From NCBI RefSeq assembly GCF_004358665.1, contig NZ_SMZR01000001.1:930001-994000 (forward strand): 64,000 nt of DNA, written 5' to 3'. This document shows, in pieces, positions 28,846 through 39,726 of this stretch. The notes under the pieces are model-generated. The model did not search any database, had not been told where the DNA came from, and saw nothing but the letters and a program-made list of their open reading frames with translations. The position numbers and the translations under genes were made by a program. The DNA comes from Jeotgalibacillus sp. S-D1 (lineage in GTDB: Bacteria > Bacillota > Bacilli > Bacillales > Jeotgalibacillaceae). Position 1 is the first letter of the stretch. Each line of letters starts with the position of its first letter.

Positions 28846-29082
28846 TTACTGATCCACTATTTCTAATACGGTTCGCTTTTGCTGCTGTGTTGCCACACCA
28901 GCAAAAGTGACTGTACGTATAGCTTTCGCAACTCTGCCTTGTTTGCCAATGACTTTCCCCATATCGTCTTTATCGACGAAAAGTCTGTATGTGATAGAGC
29001 GCTCAGTTTCGGCTGTCTCTACGCGTACCGACTCTGGGTGATCTACAAGAGGCTTGACAATCGTTTCGATAAGCTCTCTCAT
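28846..29082 (-). CDS. khpA: KH-domain RNA-binding protein KhpA (YlqC)
   Basis: 78 aa. A single KH domain with the GxxG loop in VIGKQGRVAKAIR (about 43-55). KhpA pairs with KhpB/Jag in other Firmicutes and affects cell division and small-RNA binding. It is 11 bases after rpsP. The Shine-Dalgarno is weak, suggesting translational coupling to rpsP. Confidence 0.95.
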   Translation of the reverse strand: MRELIETIVKPLVDHPESVRVETAETERSITYRLFVDKDDMGKVIGKQGRVAKAIRTVTFAGVATQQQKRTVLEIVDQ

Positions 29083-29093
29083 GTACGAGTCTC

Positions 29094-29366
29094 TTACTTG
29101 CCGTGTTTAGCGTTATGGAATTTTTCCATAATGCCTTCATTTGATAATAAGTTACGTACTGTATCAGATGGCTTTGCGCCGTTGTTCATCCATTTAAGAA
29201 TTAGGTCTTCTTTAAGGTCAACAATTGCTGGGTTAGCAACTGGGTTGTACGTTCCAACTGTTTCGATGAAACGGCCGTCACGTGGTGAACGAGAATCTGC
29301 TACTACAATACGATAGAATGGGTTTTTGTTAGCTCCCATACGTTTTAAACGAATTTTTACTGCCAT
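29094..29366 (-). CDS. rpsP: 30S ribosomal protein S16
   Basis: 90 aa from ATG at 29366. It begins [26 protein letters not shown]-like, the S16 signature, and ends FHNAKHGK. A frame opening four codons upstream overlaps the GGAGGTG ribosome-binding site and is excluded. It heads the rpsP-khpA-ylqD-rimM-trmD unit behind a good promoter. Confidence 0.98.
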   Translation of the reverse strand: MAVKIRLKRMGANKNPFYRIVVADSRSPRDGRFIETVGTYNPVANPAIVDLKEDLILKWMNNGAKPSDTVRNLLSNEGIMEKFHNAKHGK

Positions 29367-29404
29367 TTTAAATTGCACCTCCGAATAGTTTCACACAAGA
29401 TAGT

Positions 29405-29433
29405 ATAATATCAAGGGTTAGATTGTTTGTAAA
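29405..29433 (-). promoter_or_regulatory. Sigma-A promoter of rpsP
   Basis: TTTACA (29428-29433), 17-bp spacer, TATTAT (29405-29410) on the minus strand, about 40 bases upstream of rpsP. It lies between ffh and rpsP; no hairpin terminator for ffh is obvious. Confidence 0.7.
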
Positions 29434-29475
29434 GTCTTTTTTCTTAACACACTGATTTTTTTTTGATTTTCGCCT

Positions 29476-30825
29476 TTATTGCATAAATGGAAAGTTAAAT
29501 CCACCGCGTTTTTTGCCCTTTTGCTGGGCAGCTGTCATTTGTTTCATCATTTTTTTCATTTCATCAAATTGCTTGAGCAGACGGTTTACTTCCTGAATGG
29601 TTCTTCCGCTGCCTTTGGCAATGCGTTTTCTTCGGCTGGCATTAATAACCTCCGGGGATTCCTTCTCTTTCATCGTCATCGATTTGATAATCGCTTCAAC
29701 ATGACCGAGCTGTTTTCCATCCACCTGAAGATTGTCCATCCCCTTCATTTTGTTGGCACCCGGGATCATTTTAATTAATTCATCCAGCGGTCCCATCTGT
29801 TTAACCTGTCCCAGCTGTTCTAAAAAGTCATCCAGTGTAAATGAAGCAGTGCGAAGCTTCTGTTCCATTTCCTTTGCCTTCGTCTCATCAACGTTGGTCT
29901 GGGCTTTTTCGATAAGAGACAGCATATCACCCATTCCCAGTATACGGGATGCCATTCGTTCAGGATGAAATGCCTCTAACGCATCAAGCTTCTCGCCCAT
30001 CCCGACAAATTTAATTGGCTTTTCTGTAACGGATCTGATGGACAGGGCTGCACCCCCACGGGTATCGCCATCAAGTTTTGTTAACACAACACCGGTGACC
30101 CCGATTGCATCATCAAAGTTTTGCGCAACATTCACCGCATCCTGACCTGTCATTGAGTCCACAACTAAAAAGATTTCGTCCGGGTTTGACAATTCTTTAA
30201 TTTGCTTCAACTCATCCATCAGTGTCTCATCTACATGCAGCCGTCCGGCAGTATCAATTAAAACGTAATCCTGATGATCTGCCTTCGCTTTTTCGATCCC
30301 CGCCTTGGCAATTTCTACAGGACTAACCTGATCACCCATTGAAAATACGGGCAGGTCTAATTGCTTGCCCAGCGTTTCCAGCTGTTTGATGGCTGCCGGT
30401 CGATAAATATCTGCGGCTACAAGCAGAGGTTTACGGTTGTGTTTTTTACGCAGTAAATTTGCTAATTTACCGGTAGTGGTTGTTTTACCTGCTCCCTGGA
30501 GCCCGACCATCATAATAACGGTGGGCGGTTTTTTTGCAACAGCTATCTGGCTCTGCTCTCCGCCCATTAATTCTGTTAATTCTTCCTTAACGACCTTTAT
30601 AACCTGCTGGCCGGGCGTCAGGCTTTGCATAACTTCTTGACCTACTGCACGCTCACTTACACGTTTAACAAAGGTTTTAACGACTTTAAAGTTAACATCC
30701 GCTTCTAAAAGTGCAAGGCGAACTTCTCTCATCATTTCTTTGACATCCGCTTCATTCACTTTCCCTTTTCCACGGATTTTTTGGATGGAGCCTTGCAGTC
30801 GGTCGGCTAATCCTTCAAATGCCAT
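29476..30825 (-). CDS. ffh: Signal recognition particle protein Ffh
   Basis: 449 aa. Ffh binds SRP RNA and signal sequences of nascent membrane proteins. The N domain is followed by the GTPase G domain: G1 GLQGAGKTTTTGKLA (about 106-120), DTAGRLH, and TKLDGDTRGGAA. The Met-rich M domain occupies the last 140 residues, ending with a basic GKKRGGFNFPFMQ tail. It lies 12 bases downstream of ylxM. Confidence 0.98.
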   Translation of the reverse strand: MAFEGLADRLQGSIQKIRGKGKVNEADVKEMMREVRLALLEADVNFKVVKTFVKRVSERAVGQEVMQSLTPGQQVIKVVKEELTELMGGEQSQIAVAKKPPTVIMMVGLQGAGKTTTTGKLANLLRKKHNRKPLLVAADIYRPAAIKQLETLGKQLDLPVFSMGDQVSPVEIAKAGIEKAKADHQDYVLIDTAGRLHVDETLMDELKQIKELSNPDEIFLVVDSMTGQDAVNVAQNFDDAIGVTGVVLTKLDGDTRGGAALSIRSVTEKPIKFVGMGEKLDALEAFHPERMASRILGMGDMLSLIEKAQTNVDETKAKEMEQKLRTASFTLDDFLEQLGQVKQMGPLDELIKMIPGANKMKGMDNLQVDGKQLGHVEAIIKSMTMKEKESPEVINASRRKRIAKGSGRTIQEVNRLLKQFDEMKKMMKQMTAAQQKGKKRGGFNFPFMQ

Positions 30826-30837
30826 ATGTGCAGCCTC

Positions 30838-31170
30838 CTATTCCAATTTTTCAAGTGAATCAATGATCGGCAACAATTGAGTAGCCTCTATTGGTGATTT
30901 CTTTGCAGCTGCTCTTAATTGATCAATCATTTTCGCACGCTCTTGAAATTTCTGAAAAAGCAATAGCTTTGACTCATATTCTTCAAGCATTGCTTCGGTT
31001 CTTCGAATATTATCATAGACTGCCTGTCTACTCACGTCATATTCATCCGCAATTTCACCAAGAGAATAATCATCCAGGTAATATAGGGACATGTAGCTCC
31101 GCTGCTTGGGCGTTAACAACATTTGATAAAAATCAAATAAAAAATTGACACGGGTCGTTTTCGCTAGCAT
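30838..31170 (-). CDS. ylxM: Putative SRP-associated DNA-binding protein YlxM
   Basis: 110 aa from ATG at 31170. It contains a sigma-70 region 4-like helix-turn-helix ([24 protein letters not shown]). In streptococci and bacilli YlxM is encoded with ffh and modulates SRP function. The open frame extends 25 codons upstream, but that part lies within the promoter; GGGAGG precedes this ATG. Confidence 0.94.
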   Translation of the reverse strand: MLAKTTRVNFLFDFYQMLLTPKQRSYMSLYYLDDYSLGEIADEYDVSRQAVYDNIRRTEAMLEEYESKLLLFQKFQERAKMIDQLRAAAKKSPIEATQLLPIIDSLEKLE

Positions 31171-31212
31171 GACATGTCCTCCCTTTGTTAAGTGAAAAGC
31201 CTTTACACTCAA

Positions 31213-31241
31213 ATAATACCGATTACCGTTCTTTCTGTCAA
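31213..31241 (-). promoter_or_regulatory. Sigma-A promoter of ylxM-ffh
   Basis: A perfect TTGACA (31236-31241), 17-bp spacer and TATTAT (31213-31218) on the minus strand. It lies between ftsY and ylxM, so ffh expression is not tied only to the smc-ftsY unit. Confidence 0.75.
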
Positions 31242-31270
31242 GCATAGCCGCATAATTGGCATATGGACGG

Positions 31271-32269
31271 TTAGTTCAACTCTTCAAGCTCTTCATCAAC
31301 AAGGTCTGCAAATAATCCATAAACATATTTTTCAGCGTCGAATGGCTGAAGGTCATCCATTTTTTCACCTAGACCTACAAATTTTACAGGGATTCCAAGC
31401 TCCTGCTTAATCGCTAAAACAATTCCACCTTTAGCCGTTCCATCAAGCTTCGTTAACACAATCCCTGTTACATCTGTAGCCTGTTTAAAGATCTTTGCTT
31501 GCGTTAAAGCATTTTGTCCAGTTGTGGCATCGAGCGTAAGAAGCACTTCATGAGGTGCTCCTGGCACTTCACGTTCAATTACTTTTTTCACTTTCTCAAG
31601 CTCTTTCATCAGATTCACTTTATTTTGCAATCGCCCTGCTGTATCACAAATCAGGATGTCCGCTTTACGCGCTTTTGCAGACTGAACGGCATCATACATT
31701 ACAGCTGCGGGATCTGAACCTTCTGCGTGCTTAACAACATCAACTCCAACCCGGTTCCCCCAAACCTCAAGCTGCTCAATCGCCCCCGCACGGAATGTAT
31801 CACCCGCTGCAAGCATCACCTTTTTGTCTTCCTGCTTGAACTTGCTGGCTAATTTTCCAATTGTGGTTGTCTTTCCAACCCCATTCACACCAACAAACAA
31901 GATAACAGTCAGGCCTTCTTGCTGAATTTGAAGCGCTGAACCTGACTGATCGTCACCCTGATAGATTTCAACCAGCTTTTGTGAGATCACGCTCCGGATG
32001 CCTTCTGTGTCTTTAATATTTTGCCGTCTGACTTCCATCTTCAATTCTTCAATCAGCTTCATGATCGTATCGTAGCCGACATCCGCTTCAAACAGAATTT
32101 CTTCCAGCTCTTCGAAAAAATCCTCATCCACCGTTCGGTATTTTGCTACCAGATCATTCATTTTAAAAGTGAAGCTGTCACGGGTTTTCGTCAGCCCATC
32201 ACGGAATTTATCCGACATTGTGTCTTGCGAATGGGTTATTTTATCTTTTAATTTTTTAAAAAAGCTCAT
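31271..32269 (-). CDS. ftsY: SRP receptor FtsY
   Basis: 332 aa. FtsY is the membrane-associated SRP receptor GTPase. The short N-terminal part is basic and amphipathic ([14 protein letters not shown]), as in Bacillus, without the long acidic A domain of E. coli. G motifs are [15 protein letters not shown] (about 133-147), DTAGRLQNK and [10 protein letters not shown]. It starts 16 bases after smc. Confidence 0.97.
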   Translation of the reverse strand: MSFFKKLKDKITHSQDTMSDKFRDGLTKTRDSFTFKMNDLVAKYRTVDEDFFEELEEILFEADVGYDTIMKLIEELKMEVRRQNIKDTEGIRSVISQKLVEIYQGDDQSGSALQIQQEGLTVILFVGVNGVGKTTTIGKLASKFKQEDKKVMLAAGDTFRAGAIEQLEVWGNRVGVDVVKHAEGSDPAAVMYDAVQSAKARKADILICDTAGRLQNKVNLMKELEKVKKVIEREVPGAPHEVLLTLDATTGQNALTQAKIFKQATDVTGIVLTKLDGTAKGGIVLAIKQELGIPVKFVGLGEKMDDLQPFDAEKYVYGLFADLVDEELEELN

Positions 32270-32285
32270 TTTATCAGTTCCCTTC

Positions 32286-35200
32286 TTAAGTTAATGCCTG
32301 CACTTCAGCCTGATCCTCTAAACGCACAGACACTAATTTTGACACACCAGATTCCTGCATGGTAACTCCATATAATACATCGGCGCCTTCCATTGTACCT
32401 TTACGGTGCGTAATCACAATAAACTGCGACTGCTGGCTGAAACGATGCAGGTATTGACTGAAACGGTGTACATTTGCTTCATCAAGCGCTGCTTCCACTT
32501 CGTCCAGTATGCAAAACGGCACTGGCCTTACTTTTAAAATAGCAAATAAAAGCGCTATTGCTGTTAAAGCCCGCTCTCCACCCGACAGTAATCCCAGGTT
32601 TTGGAGTTTTTTTCCGGGCGGCTGGGCTACAATGTCCACACCGGCATTTAATAGATCTTTAGGATCCGTTAATTTCAATTCAGCCCGGCCTCCGCCAAAT
32701 AATTCTTTAAATACTTTTGCAAAATGAACTTTTACCTGCTCAAATGTTTCTCCAAAACGCCGGGACATCTCCCTGTCCATTTCTTCTATAACTTCCTGCA
32801 GGTTCTGCTTGGCATCGAGTAAATCTGTCTGCTGATCGAGCAGAAAATGATAGCGCTCTGAAACCCGGTCATATTCATCAATAGCACCTATGTTCACATT
32901 TCCTAATTCATCGATTGCCAGCTTGATTAATTTCACATGACGGCGTGCTTCTTCCGGTAAAAGCTCCAGTTGAAACTCAAGCTTTGCTCCGTTAAAAGAA
33001 AGCTCGTATTCCTCTTGAAGCCGGTTCAACCGGTTGTCAATATCCACTTCCAATCGATTAATACGGATTACTTCATCGTTAAGCCCGTCAACGAGTCCTT
33101 TATGCAGCCTTGTAAGTTCCTTCACCAGACGGTTTACCTGCTCCCATTCCTGCTGCTGGCTCACCCGGTTTTGCTTACTTTTTTCAATCGATGACATGGC
33201 TTCTTTTCTAAGCTGCTGCTTTTGATTAATCGTATGAAGCAGCACCTCGGCTTGATCTTCACCACTGTTCATCTCTTTCGATAACCAGGAAAGATCTTCT
33301 GATAAAGATGATTTTCGATTTTCAAGCTGCTTTAAAGATAATGTAATGGTTTCTTTTTCTCTTCCGAGCTGATGCAGCTGTTCCTTAGCCACAGCCAAGT
33401 CGGACTTGGCAGTCGAAAGTTTTTGTAACAGCTCATCTTTAGACGATCGCTGTGTTTCTTTTTTTGCAGTCAGCTTCTTCATTAATGAATCAAGCTGTAT
33501 AAGCTTTGCATCTATATCCTGCAGCCGTTCATTTAGAGAGGATTTTTTTTCATTGATATCCTTGCTGGAATCATCGAATTCACTCATCTCTATATCATAA
33601 ATCGAAAGTTGATCGTCAGTTCTTTTCAGCGCTGTTTCTGTTTCCCTGATGGAGGATTTAATTTCAGATTCTTTTATTCGAAGAGATTCACCTTTTGCAC
33701 GAATGATCTCTAAATTTTTATCGAATTCGTTTATTTGTTTTTTATTTGCCCGGACTTTTTCTTCAAGCAATAGTGCGGTTTCCTCCATTTTGGGAATTTG
33801 CACAGAAAGCTGATCCAGTTCGTTTTTCCTGGATAATAGGGAAGCCCCTTTTTTTGACTGTGCTCCACCTGTCATAGAGCCTCCCGGATTGACAACATCA
33901 CCCTCAACCGTTACTAAACGAAAACGGTGCTGCAAACGGGCCGCCAATTCATTGGCACCTTTTAAATCTTTCATGATTAATACATTACCAAGCAGGTTTT
34001 CAACTATCATCGTATAGCGTTCATCATAATCAAGCAAAGATGATGCCACACCGATAAATGAGGGATGCTGTTTCGCTGTCTCGAATTGATGCTGCTGTAT
34101 GTTTTTAGGTTTTATGACTGACATCGGCAAAAAGGTTGCTCTGCCAAACCGGTTTTGTTTGAGAAACTGAATTCCTTGTCTGGCGTCTTTTTCAGTAGCT
34201 GTTATGATGCTCTGCATCGAACCGCCTAAAGCCGTTTCAATTGCCAACTCATACTGCTTGTCTACCGTGATCAGCTCAGCTACTGCTCCTTCTATACCTT
34301 TCAGTTTATCAGAGCGTGCTTTAAGAATTTCTTTTACCCCTTGATAGAACCCCGAAAAGTCGTCTTCCATAGCCTCGAGCATATTTTTTCTGGATTTTGC
34401 ATCACTGACATACTGGTAGGCTTTATAAAGCTTTTCTTCTAACTCATTATACTCTGAATTGGATTTTTTCTTTTTTTCCTGAAGCGCTGAAAATTGCTGA
34501 ACAGATTCTTTCAATTCCTGTGAAACAGCATCAAGCTCTTTTTGCAATGTTTCTTTTTTTACAAGACGTTCATTTCTTTCATTAAGAAAATGGGAATTTT
34601 GCCCAAGTAATTTATTAGCCCTTTTTCCCTGTTGCTCCAGCTGCTGATTTGCATAGTTTAATTCATTTTTAATCGTTGTTTTTTCATTTAAAATTTCAAA
34701 ATAATCATTTTTAACTTGTTCTAACTGATCTTCAATATTTATTTCCAGGTTATCTACAGAACTCTGAAGCTCTTTTACTGTTTTTTGAAGATTGCCTACT
34801 TTTTCATTATGCGCTTTTGATTTCTGCCCATTATCACTTAAAAGATTTTTTGTGCCGGCAATCTGTTCAGCAAGCTCTTTCATTGCCTTGATCATTTGCT
34901 CTTCATTTTGATTGGCATTTTTCCTTCTTTCCAGGAGAACCTGGCGGTGGCCCTCAAGCTGTTCAGCTTCCTCGGTTGCCGCTAATAATTTTTTTTGCAG
35001 CTCATCCAGCTCAACATCAATCTGTGACAGATCTGTTCTTTTTTGTGAGAGCAGCTCTTCGTTTTCTCTGATTGATTCCGCCTTTTGCTCTTCCTGAATT
35101 TGCAATGCACGGTGATTTTCTTTGGATTTTTCCCACTCATCATTTAACTGTTCAATATCATGAACGAGGAGAGCCACCTCTGTACGCTTTAGCTCTTCCT

Positions 35201-35855
35201 TTTTTTCAAGATACTCTCTGGCGATAGAGGCCTGAATTTTTAACGGCTCCACCTGTCCTTCCAGTTCGTGGAGGATATCTTGTACTCTGAATAAATTCTC
35301 CTGTGTTTCAACAAGGCGCATATCCGCTTTTTTGCGGCGGTTTTTATATTTTAAAACACCAGCTGCTTCTTCTAAAATCACCCTGCGTTCTTCAGGTTTA
35401 CTGTTTAAAATCTGTTCAACACGGCCTTGTCCGATAATAGAAAATGCTTCTTTCCCAAGCCCGGAGTCAATGAATAAATCCACAATATCTTTTAAACGGC
35501 ATGGCTGATTATTTAGAAGGTACTCGCTGTCACCTGAGCGAAAAACTCTTCTTGTCACGCTTATTTCTGCATAGTCAAGAGGCAACGCTTGATCCTCGTT
35601 ATCGAGAGTCAGCGTTACCTCAGCTATATTTAAAGGTTTGCGTGAATCACTGCCTGCAAATATGACATCCTGCATTTTTGCTCCTCGCAGAGACTTGGCA
35701 GATTGTTCACCCAAAACCCAGCGGATTGCATCTATTATGTTGCTTTTCCCGCTGCCATTTGGTCCGACAACCGCTGTTACGCCAGGAACAAAGTCTACGG
35801 CTATCCGCTCTGCAAACGATTTAAATCCCAGTATATCCAGTCTTTTTAAAAACAT
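32286..35855 (-). CDS. smc: Chromosome condensation protein SMC
   Basis: 1189 aa. SMC forms with ScpAB the condensin that organises the chromosome at the origin. Walker A GPNGSGKSN (31-39) is at the N-terminus; the ABC signature LLSGGERALTAIALL and Walker B FCILDEVEAALDEAN lie near the C-terminus. Two long coiled coils (about 165-500 and 690-1020) flank the hinge (about 505-680, with GSMTGG at its end). Its ATG overlaps the rnc stop by one base. Confidence 0.98.
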   Translation of the reverse strand: MFLKRLDILGFKSFAERIAVDFVPGVTAVVGPNGSGKSNIIDAIRWVLGEQSAKSLRGAKMQDVIFAGSDSRKPLNIAEVTLTLDNEDQALPLDYAEISVTRRVFRSGDSEYLLNNQPCRLKDIVDLFIDSGLGKEAFSIIGQGRVEQILNSKPEERRVILEEAAGVLKYKNRRKKADMRLVETQENLFRVQDILHELEGQVEPLKIQASIAREYLEKKEELKRTEVALLVHDIEQLNDEWEKSKENHRALQIQEEQKAESIRENEELLSQKRTDLSQIDVELDELQKKLLAATEEAEQLEGHRQVLLERRKNANQNEEQMIKAMKELAEQIAGTKNLLSDNGQKSKAHNEKVGNLQKTVKELQSSVDNLEINIEDQLEQVKNDYFEILNEKTTIKNELNYANQQLEQQGKRANKLLGQNSHFLNERNERLVKKETLQKELDAVSQELKESVQQFSALQEKKKKSNSEYNELEEKLYKAYQYVSDAKSRKNMLEAMEDDFSGFYQGVKEILKARSDKLKGIEGAVAELITVDKQYELAIETALGGSMQSIITATEKDARQGIQFLKQNRFGRATFLPMSVIKPKNIQQHQFETAKQHPSFIGVASSLLDYDERYTMIVENLLGNVLIMKDLKGANELAARLQHRFRLVTVEGDVVNPGGSMTGGAQSKKGASLLSRKNELDQLSVQIPKMEETALLLEEKVRANKKQINEFDKNLEIIRAKGESLRIKESEIKSSIRETETALKRTDDQLSIYDIEMSEFDDSSKDINEKKSSLNERLQDIDAKLIQLDSLMKKLTAKKETQRSSKDELLQKLSTAKSDLAVAKEQLHQLGREKETITLSLKQLENRKSSLSEDLSWLSKEMNSGEDQAEVLLHTINQKQQLRKEAMSSIEKSKQNRVSQQQEWEQVNRLVKELTRLHKGLVDGLNDEVIRINRLEVDIDNRLNRLQEEYELSFNGAKLEFQLELLPEEARRHVKLIKLAIDELGNVNIGAIDEYDRVSERYHFLLDQQTDLLDAKQNLQEVIEEMDREMSRRFGETFEQVKVHFAKVFKELFGGGRAELKLTDPKDLLNAGVDIVAQPPGKKLQNLGLLSGGERALTAIALLFAILKVRPVPFCILDEVEAALDEANVHRFSQYLHRFSQQSQFIVITHRKGTMEGADVLYGVTMQESGVSKLVSVRLEDQAEVQALT

Positions 35856-36610
35856 TACATTTTCACCTGCTGCGAATCCGGCTTATTCTTCAAAAATTCC
35901 AGAGCTTTTTGAGCTGCGTGCTGTTCTGCCTCTTTTTTTGAGCGGCCAGAACCCGTGCCAAGTTCTTTTTCTCCAAGAAGCACCCGGGAAACAAACTCCC
36001 GATTATGCGCGGGTCCCTTTTCTTTTAGAATCTCATAACTTAATGCACCGGAATGGTTTCGCTGAATAAATTCCTGCAGCTGGCTTTTAAAATCCATCAC
36101 ATGCGAAAAAGCACCGGTATTCACTTTAGGAAATACCACTTTTTCTAGTATCGTTCTCACTGGTTCCACACCCTGATCCAGGTATAAAGCACCAATAAAC
36201 GCCTCAAATACATCAGCTAATAGCGCTGGTCTCATGCGCCCCCCTGTTTGCTCTTCACCTTTACCAAGCAGAATCAAATCACCAAAGTTTAATTCATTTG
36301 CAAAGATTACAAGCGAAGGCTCACAGACAATGGCGGCACGAAGCTTCGTCATTTCGCCTTCGCTCATCATCGGAAATCGTTCAAATAAATAGTGGGAAAC
36401 TGTTAGTTCAAGAACAGCGTCCCCTAAAAACTCAAGGCGTTCATTGTCTTCATATGGCTTCCTGCGATGCTCATTCACATAGGATGAATGTGTAAATGCC
36501 TTCATTAATAGTTTATGGTCATTAAATTTTATGCCCTGCTGCTGCTGGAATAAACCGAATTTTTCTTCCATTCTCTTTGCTGCAGGCTGGTCTTTCCTCG
36601 TTTTACTCAT
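35855..36610 (-). CDS. rnc: Ribonuclease III
   Basis: 251 aa. RNase III cleaves double-stranded RNA in rRNA and mRNA processing and matures the SRP RNA in Bacillus. The signature [14 protein letters not shown] (about 56-69) and the second acidic cluster [14 protein letters not shown] are intact. A C-terminal dsRNA-binding domain has [18 protein letters not shown]. It heads the rnc-smc-ftsY group. Confidence 0.97.
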   Translation of the reverse strand: MSKTRKDQPAAKRMEEKFGLFQQQQGIKFNDHKLLMKAFTHSSYVNEHRRKPYEDNERLEFLGDAVLELTVSHYLFERFPMMSEGEMTKLRAAIVCEPSLVIFANELNFGDLILLGKGEEQTGGRMRPALLADVFEAFIGALYLDQGVEPVRTILEKVVFPKVNTGAFSHVMDFKSQLQEFIQRNHSGALSYEILKEKGPAHNREFVSRVLLGEKELGTGSGRSKKEAEQHAAQKALEFLKNKPDSQQVKM

Positions 36611-36660
36611 GGGACTTCACCTTGCCATTTCTTTTCACATTAGTTTAAAAGAGCCATCAT

Positions 36661-36699
36661 ATAAAACAAAACTTGGCATGAAAGATCATGCCAAGTTTT
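36661..36699 (-). terminator. Terminator after acpP (end of fap operon)
   Basis: AAACTTGGCATG and CATGCCAAGTTT form a perfect 12-bp stem over a 6-base loop, followed by TGTTTTATAT on the minus strand, about 45 bases after the acpP stop. Confidence 0.8.
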
Positions 36700-36741
36700 A
36701 CCTAACTGGTCAAAAAAGATCATCTTGGCTGGATGAATTTA

Positions 36742-36975
36742 TTACACTTTAGCTTCTATGTAATTAACTGCATCACCAACTGTACCAATTTTTTCTGCAT
36801 CTTCATCAGAGATAACCATATCAAATTCATCTTCAAGCTCCATTACCAATTCTACTACATCAAGTGAATCAGCACCAAGATCTTCTTTAAATGAAGCTTC
36901 AAGCTTAACTTCGGACTCATCAACGCCTAAGCGATCAACGATGATTTTTGTTACACGATCCATAACTTCTGCCAC
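36742..36975 (-). CDS. acpP: Acyl carrier protein
   Basis: 77 aa from GTG at 36975. ACP carries acyl chains on phosphopantetheine attached to Ser37 in [18 protein letters not shown]. The acidic composition is typical. An in-frame GTG three codons earlier overlaps the GGAGGTG ribosome-binding site, and alignment to B. subtilis ACP supports the later GTG. It is the last gene of the fap operon. Confidence 0.97.
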   Translation of the reverse strand: MAEVMDRVTKIIVDRLGVDESEVKLEASFKEDLGADSLDVVELVMELEDEFDMVISDEDAEKIGTVGDAVNYIEAKV

Positions 36976-37040
36976 GTTCTTCACCTCCCTTCAATTAGTA
37001 TAATTGAAAACAGCATGTAAATAAACTATTGCTTATGAAT

Positions 37041-37784
37041 TTACATTACCATTCCGCCATCAACATGCAGGGTTTGTCCTGTCATATACGATGCATCATC
37101 ACCGCTTAAGAAAACAACGACTTTCGCCACGTCTTCCGGCTTGCCAAAGCGTGCCAGCGGAATTTGTTTTCTCATTTCATTTTGGATATCTTCCGTTAGT
37201 TTATCAGTCATATCCGTTTCGATAAAGCCTGGAGCGACTGCGTTGACGGTGATTCCTCTTGAGGATAACTCTTTTGCTGCTGTTTTTGTCAGTCCGATGA
37301 CTCCGGCTTTGGAGGCAACATAGTTAGACTGGCCAGGGTTTCCTGTGACACCTACGATCGAAGAAATATTGATAATTCGTCCGCTTCGCTGTTTCATCAT
37401 GCTTCTTGAGACAGCCTTTGTTGTTAAGAATACCCCTTTCAGGTTAATATTCATCACATCATCCCACTCATCATCTTTCATTCTCATAAGAAGGTTATCC
37501 CTGGTCACACCAGCATTATTGATTAAAATATCAATTTTGTCAAAGCGGGTTATTGTTTCTTTAATCATTTGCTGAACCTGCTCAGAATCCCCGACATTCG
37601 CTTGAATGACAAAAGCTTTCCTGCCAAGCTCCTCTACTTCTTTAGCAACACTTTCAGCCTTTTCTTTGCTGCCGCTGTAATTTATAGCAACATCTGCACC
37701 GTTTTTTGCAAGCTCCAGTGCAATTTCTCTGCCAATACCTCTTGAAGCTCCCGTTACCAATGCTACTTTTCCTTCTAACTTCAT
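37041..37784 (-). CDS. fabG: 3-oxoacyl-[ACP] reductase FabG
   Basis: 247 aa. NADPH-dependent reductase of fatty-acid elongation, a short-chain dehydrogenase. It has the cofactor motif TGASRGIG (about 12-19), NNAG (about 88-91), and the catalytic Ser and Tyr-x3-Lys (YVASKAG, about 154-158). The C-terminal [12 protein letters not shown] is typical. It overlaps the fabD stop by 4 bases. Confidence 0.97.
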   Translation of the reverse strand: MKLEGKVALVTGASRGIGREIALELAKNGADVAINYSGSKEKAESVAKEVEELGRKAFVIQANVGDSEQVQQMIKETITRFDKIDILINNAGVTRDNLLMRMKDDEWDDVMNINLKGVFLTTKAVSRSMMKQRSGRIINISSIVGVTGNPGQSNYVASKAGVIGLTKTAAKELSSRGITVNAVAPGFIETDMTDKLTEDIQNEMRKQIPLARFGKPEDVAKVVVFLSGDDASYMTGQTLHVDGGMVM

Positions 37785-38728
37785 CTTACTTCCCCCTTTA
37801 ACGCCTTAACAGCTGCTTGAAGTGATTCCTCATCAAAAACAGGGAGTGTTACAGCCCGGCGGTTAATTTTTTTCACCAATCCGGAAAGAACTTTTCCGGG
37901 TCCTATTTCCACAAATGTATCTACGCCTAAATCAAGCAGTTTTACAATTGTATCTTCCCATAAAACGGGCGAATATAATTGCGCAACCAGCAGTTTCTGT
38001 ATTTTGATTGAATCAAATATGGGATCAGCCGTTACATTTGCTACAACGGGAATCGCAGCGTCTTTTATCGTAACAGACGAAAGAACATCTTCAAATTTAT
38101 TGGCTGCGGGCTTCATTAAGCTGGAGTGGAAAGGTCCGCTTACATTTAACGGAAGACAGCGTTTAGCGCCATTTTCCTTAGCAAGCTCAGACGCTTTCTC
38201 AACACCCTCAGCAGATCCGGAGATAACAATTTGTCCCGGACAGTTTAAATTCGCTAATTGAACTGGAAAGCCGTTTTCGGTCACTTCGTCGGTTACTCTC
38301 TTTAACGGTTCACGATCCATGCCAAGAATTGCTGCCATCTTTCCCTGGCCATTTGGAACAGCTTCTTCCATTAATTCGCCTCTTTTTCTTACTGTCCGTA
38401 CAGCATCTTCAAAACTAATTGCTTCGGCTGCAACCAATGCAGAATATTCACCTAGACTATGACCAGCAACATAATCAGCATGAATGCCCTGCTCAAGGAG
38501 AACGGATAATATTGCTGTGCTCGCAGTTAACAGTGCAGGCTGCGCATTAGCTGTTTTTGTCAATTCCTCCTGCGGCCCTTCAAACATTAATGCTTGAAGA
38601 CTGTCATCCAGACTTTTATCTGCCAATTGAAAGATTTTTTTTGCTGAATCATAATTTCCAGCAAGCTCCTGACCCATTCCAACAGTTTGAGATCCCTGTC
38701 CGGGAAATATAAATGCAATTTTAGCCAT
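37781..38728 (-). CDS. fabD: Malonyl-CoA:ACP transacylase FabD
   Basis: 315 aa. It transfers malonyl groups to ACP. The nucleophile is Ser91 in [10 protein letters not shown]; the second catalytic residue is His in SGPFHSSLM (about 204). The GQGSQ loop (10-14) forms the oxyanion region. It follows plsX after 4 bases. Confidence 0.97.
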   Translation of the reverse strand: MAKIAFIFPGQGSQTVGMGQELAGNYDSAKKIFQLADKSLDDSLQALMFEGPQEELTKTANAQPALLTASTAILSVLLEQGIHADYVAGHSLGEYSALVAAEAISFEDAVRTVRKRGELMEEAVPNGQGKMAAILGMDREPLKRVTDEVTENGFPVQLANLNCPGQIVISGSAEGVEKASELAKENGAKRCLPLNVSGPFHSSLMKPAANKFEDVLSSVTIKDAAIPVVANVTADPIFDSIKIQKLLVAQLYSPVLWEDTIVKLLDLGVDTFVEIGPGKVLSGLVKKINRRAVTLPVFDEESLQAAVKALKGEVR

Positions 38729-38732
38729 ACTT

Positions 38733-39725
38733 CTACTCCTTTGATTGTCTATTTAATGATTGGGAAATTAATAACCCTACTTGCTGTTCTGCCATACTGT
38801 TCGCTTGTTTAATCGCATTAAAAATTGCATTTTCATTTGATGAGCCATGTGCTTTTATCACAGGAGCTTCAAGTCCGAACAATGCAGCGCCGCCGTATTC
38901 GGTATAATCCATCTTATTTTTCACAGCTTTTAAATCATTTTGAATAAGACCTGCAGCAATCTTAGCTTTTACTGAAGACGTAAACGTATCTTTTAGCATA
39001 CCAAATAATGCCTGTGCTGTGCCTTCAAGTGTTTTTAACACCATATTTCCCGTAAAGCCATCAGTTACGACAACATCAGCTGCCCCGTTTAAGAGGTCTC
39101 TTGATTCTACATTCCCAATAAAATTAACATCTGATTCTTTCAGTAAAGTAAAAGCCGCCTTCGTTAGTTCGTTGCCTTTCCCTTCTTCTGTTCCAATATT
39201 TAAAAGGCCGACAGTGGGACGGGTAATACCTCGGACTTTTTCAGCATAGATGCTTCCCATAAGAGCATATTGAACAAGATGCTCAGGTTTTGCATCAGCA
39301 TTGGCTCCCAAGTCCATCATTACAAACCCTTTTCCATCAATTGTTGGAAGGGTTGGGGCTAATGCCGGTCTTTCAATGCCTTTAATCCTGCCGACAACAA
39401 ATAGTCCAGCAGCCATTAGTGCACCTGTGTTTCCAGCAGATACACATGCCTGTGATTCGCCGTCCTTTACTGACTGGGCCATCAGAACCATGGATGCATC
39501 TTTTTTTCTGCGTACAGCCCTCACCGGTTCATCAGTGCTCAGTATGGCATTTTCAGTATGTATAACTTCTATATTGCGATCATTTGTTAAATAAGGACGA
39601 ATCTTTTGCTCATCACCAAAAAGTTTTACTGTTAAGGAAGGGATATCATTGACTGCCTTTATTGCTCCCAAGACAATTTCTTTTGGCGCATGATCTCCAC
39701 CCATAGCATCCACTGCAATTATCAC
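38733..39725 (-). CDS. plsX: Phosphate acyltransferase PlsX
   Basis: 330 aa. PlsX makes acyl-phosphate from acyl-ACP, the first step of phospholipid synthesis in bacilli, before PlsY and PlsC. It starts with GTG ([14 protein letters not shown]) 6 bases after GGAGG and 1 base after fap[13 protein letters not shown] and [17 protein letters not shown] are family blocks. The C-terminal dimer helix is complete. Confidence 0.97.
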   Translation of the reverse strand: MIIAVDAMGGDHAPKEIVLGAIKAVNDIPSLTVKLFGDEQKIRPYLTNDRNIEVIHTENAILSTDEPVRAVRRKKDASMVLMAQSVKDGESQACVSAGNTGALMAAGLFVVGRIKGIERPALAPTLPTIDGKGFVMMDLGANADAKPEHLVQYALMGSIYAEKVRGITRPTVGLLNIGTEEGKGNELTKAAFTLLKESDVNFIGNVESRDLLNGAADVVVTDGFTGNMVLKTLEGTAQALFGMLKDTFTSSVKAKIAAGLIQNDLKAVKNKMDYTEYGGAALFGLEAPVIKAHGSSNENAIFNAIKQANSMAEQQVGLLISQSLNRQSKE

Positions 39726-39726
39726 G

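Noticed and set aside
28879-29316. 145-codon plus-strand frame opposite khpA and rpsP
   Set aside because: Crosses two well-identified genes in antisense; no support for expression.
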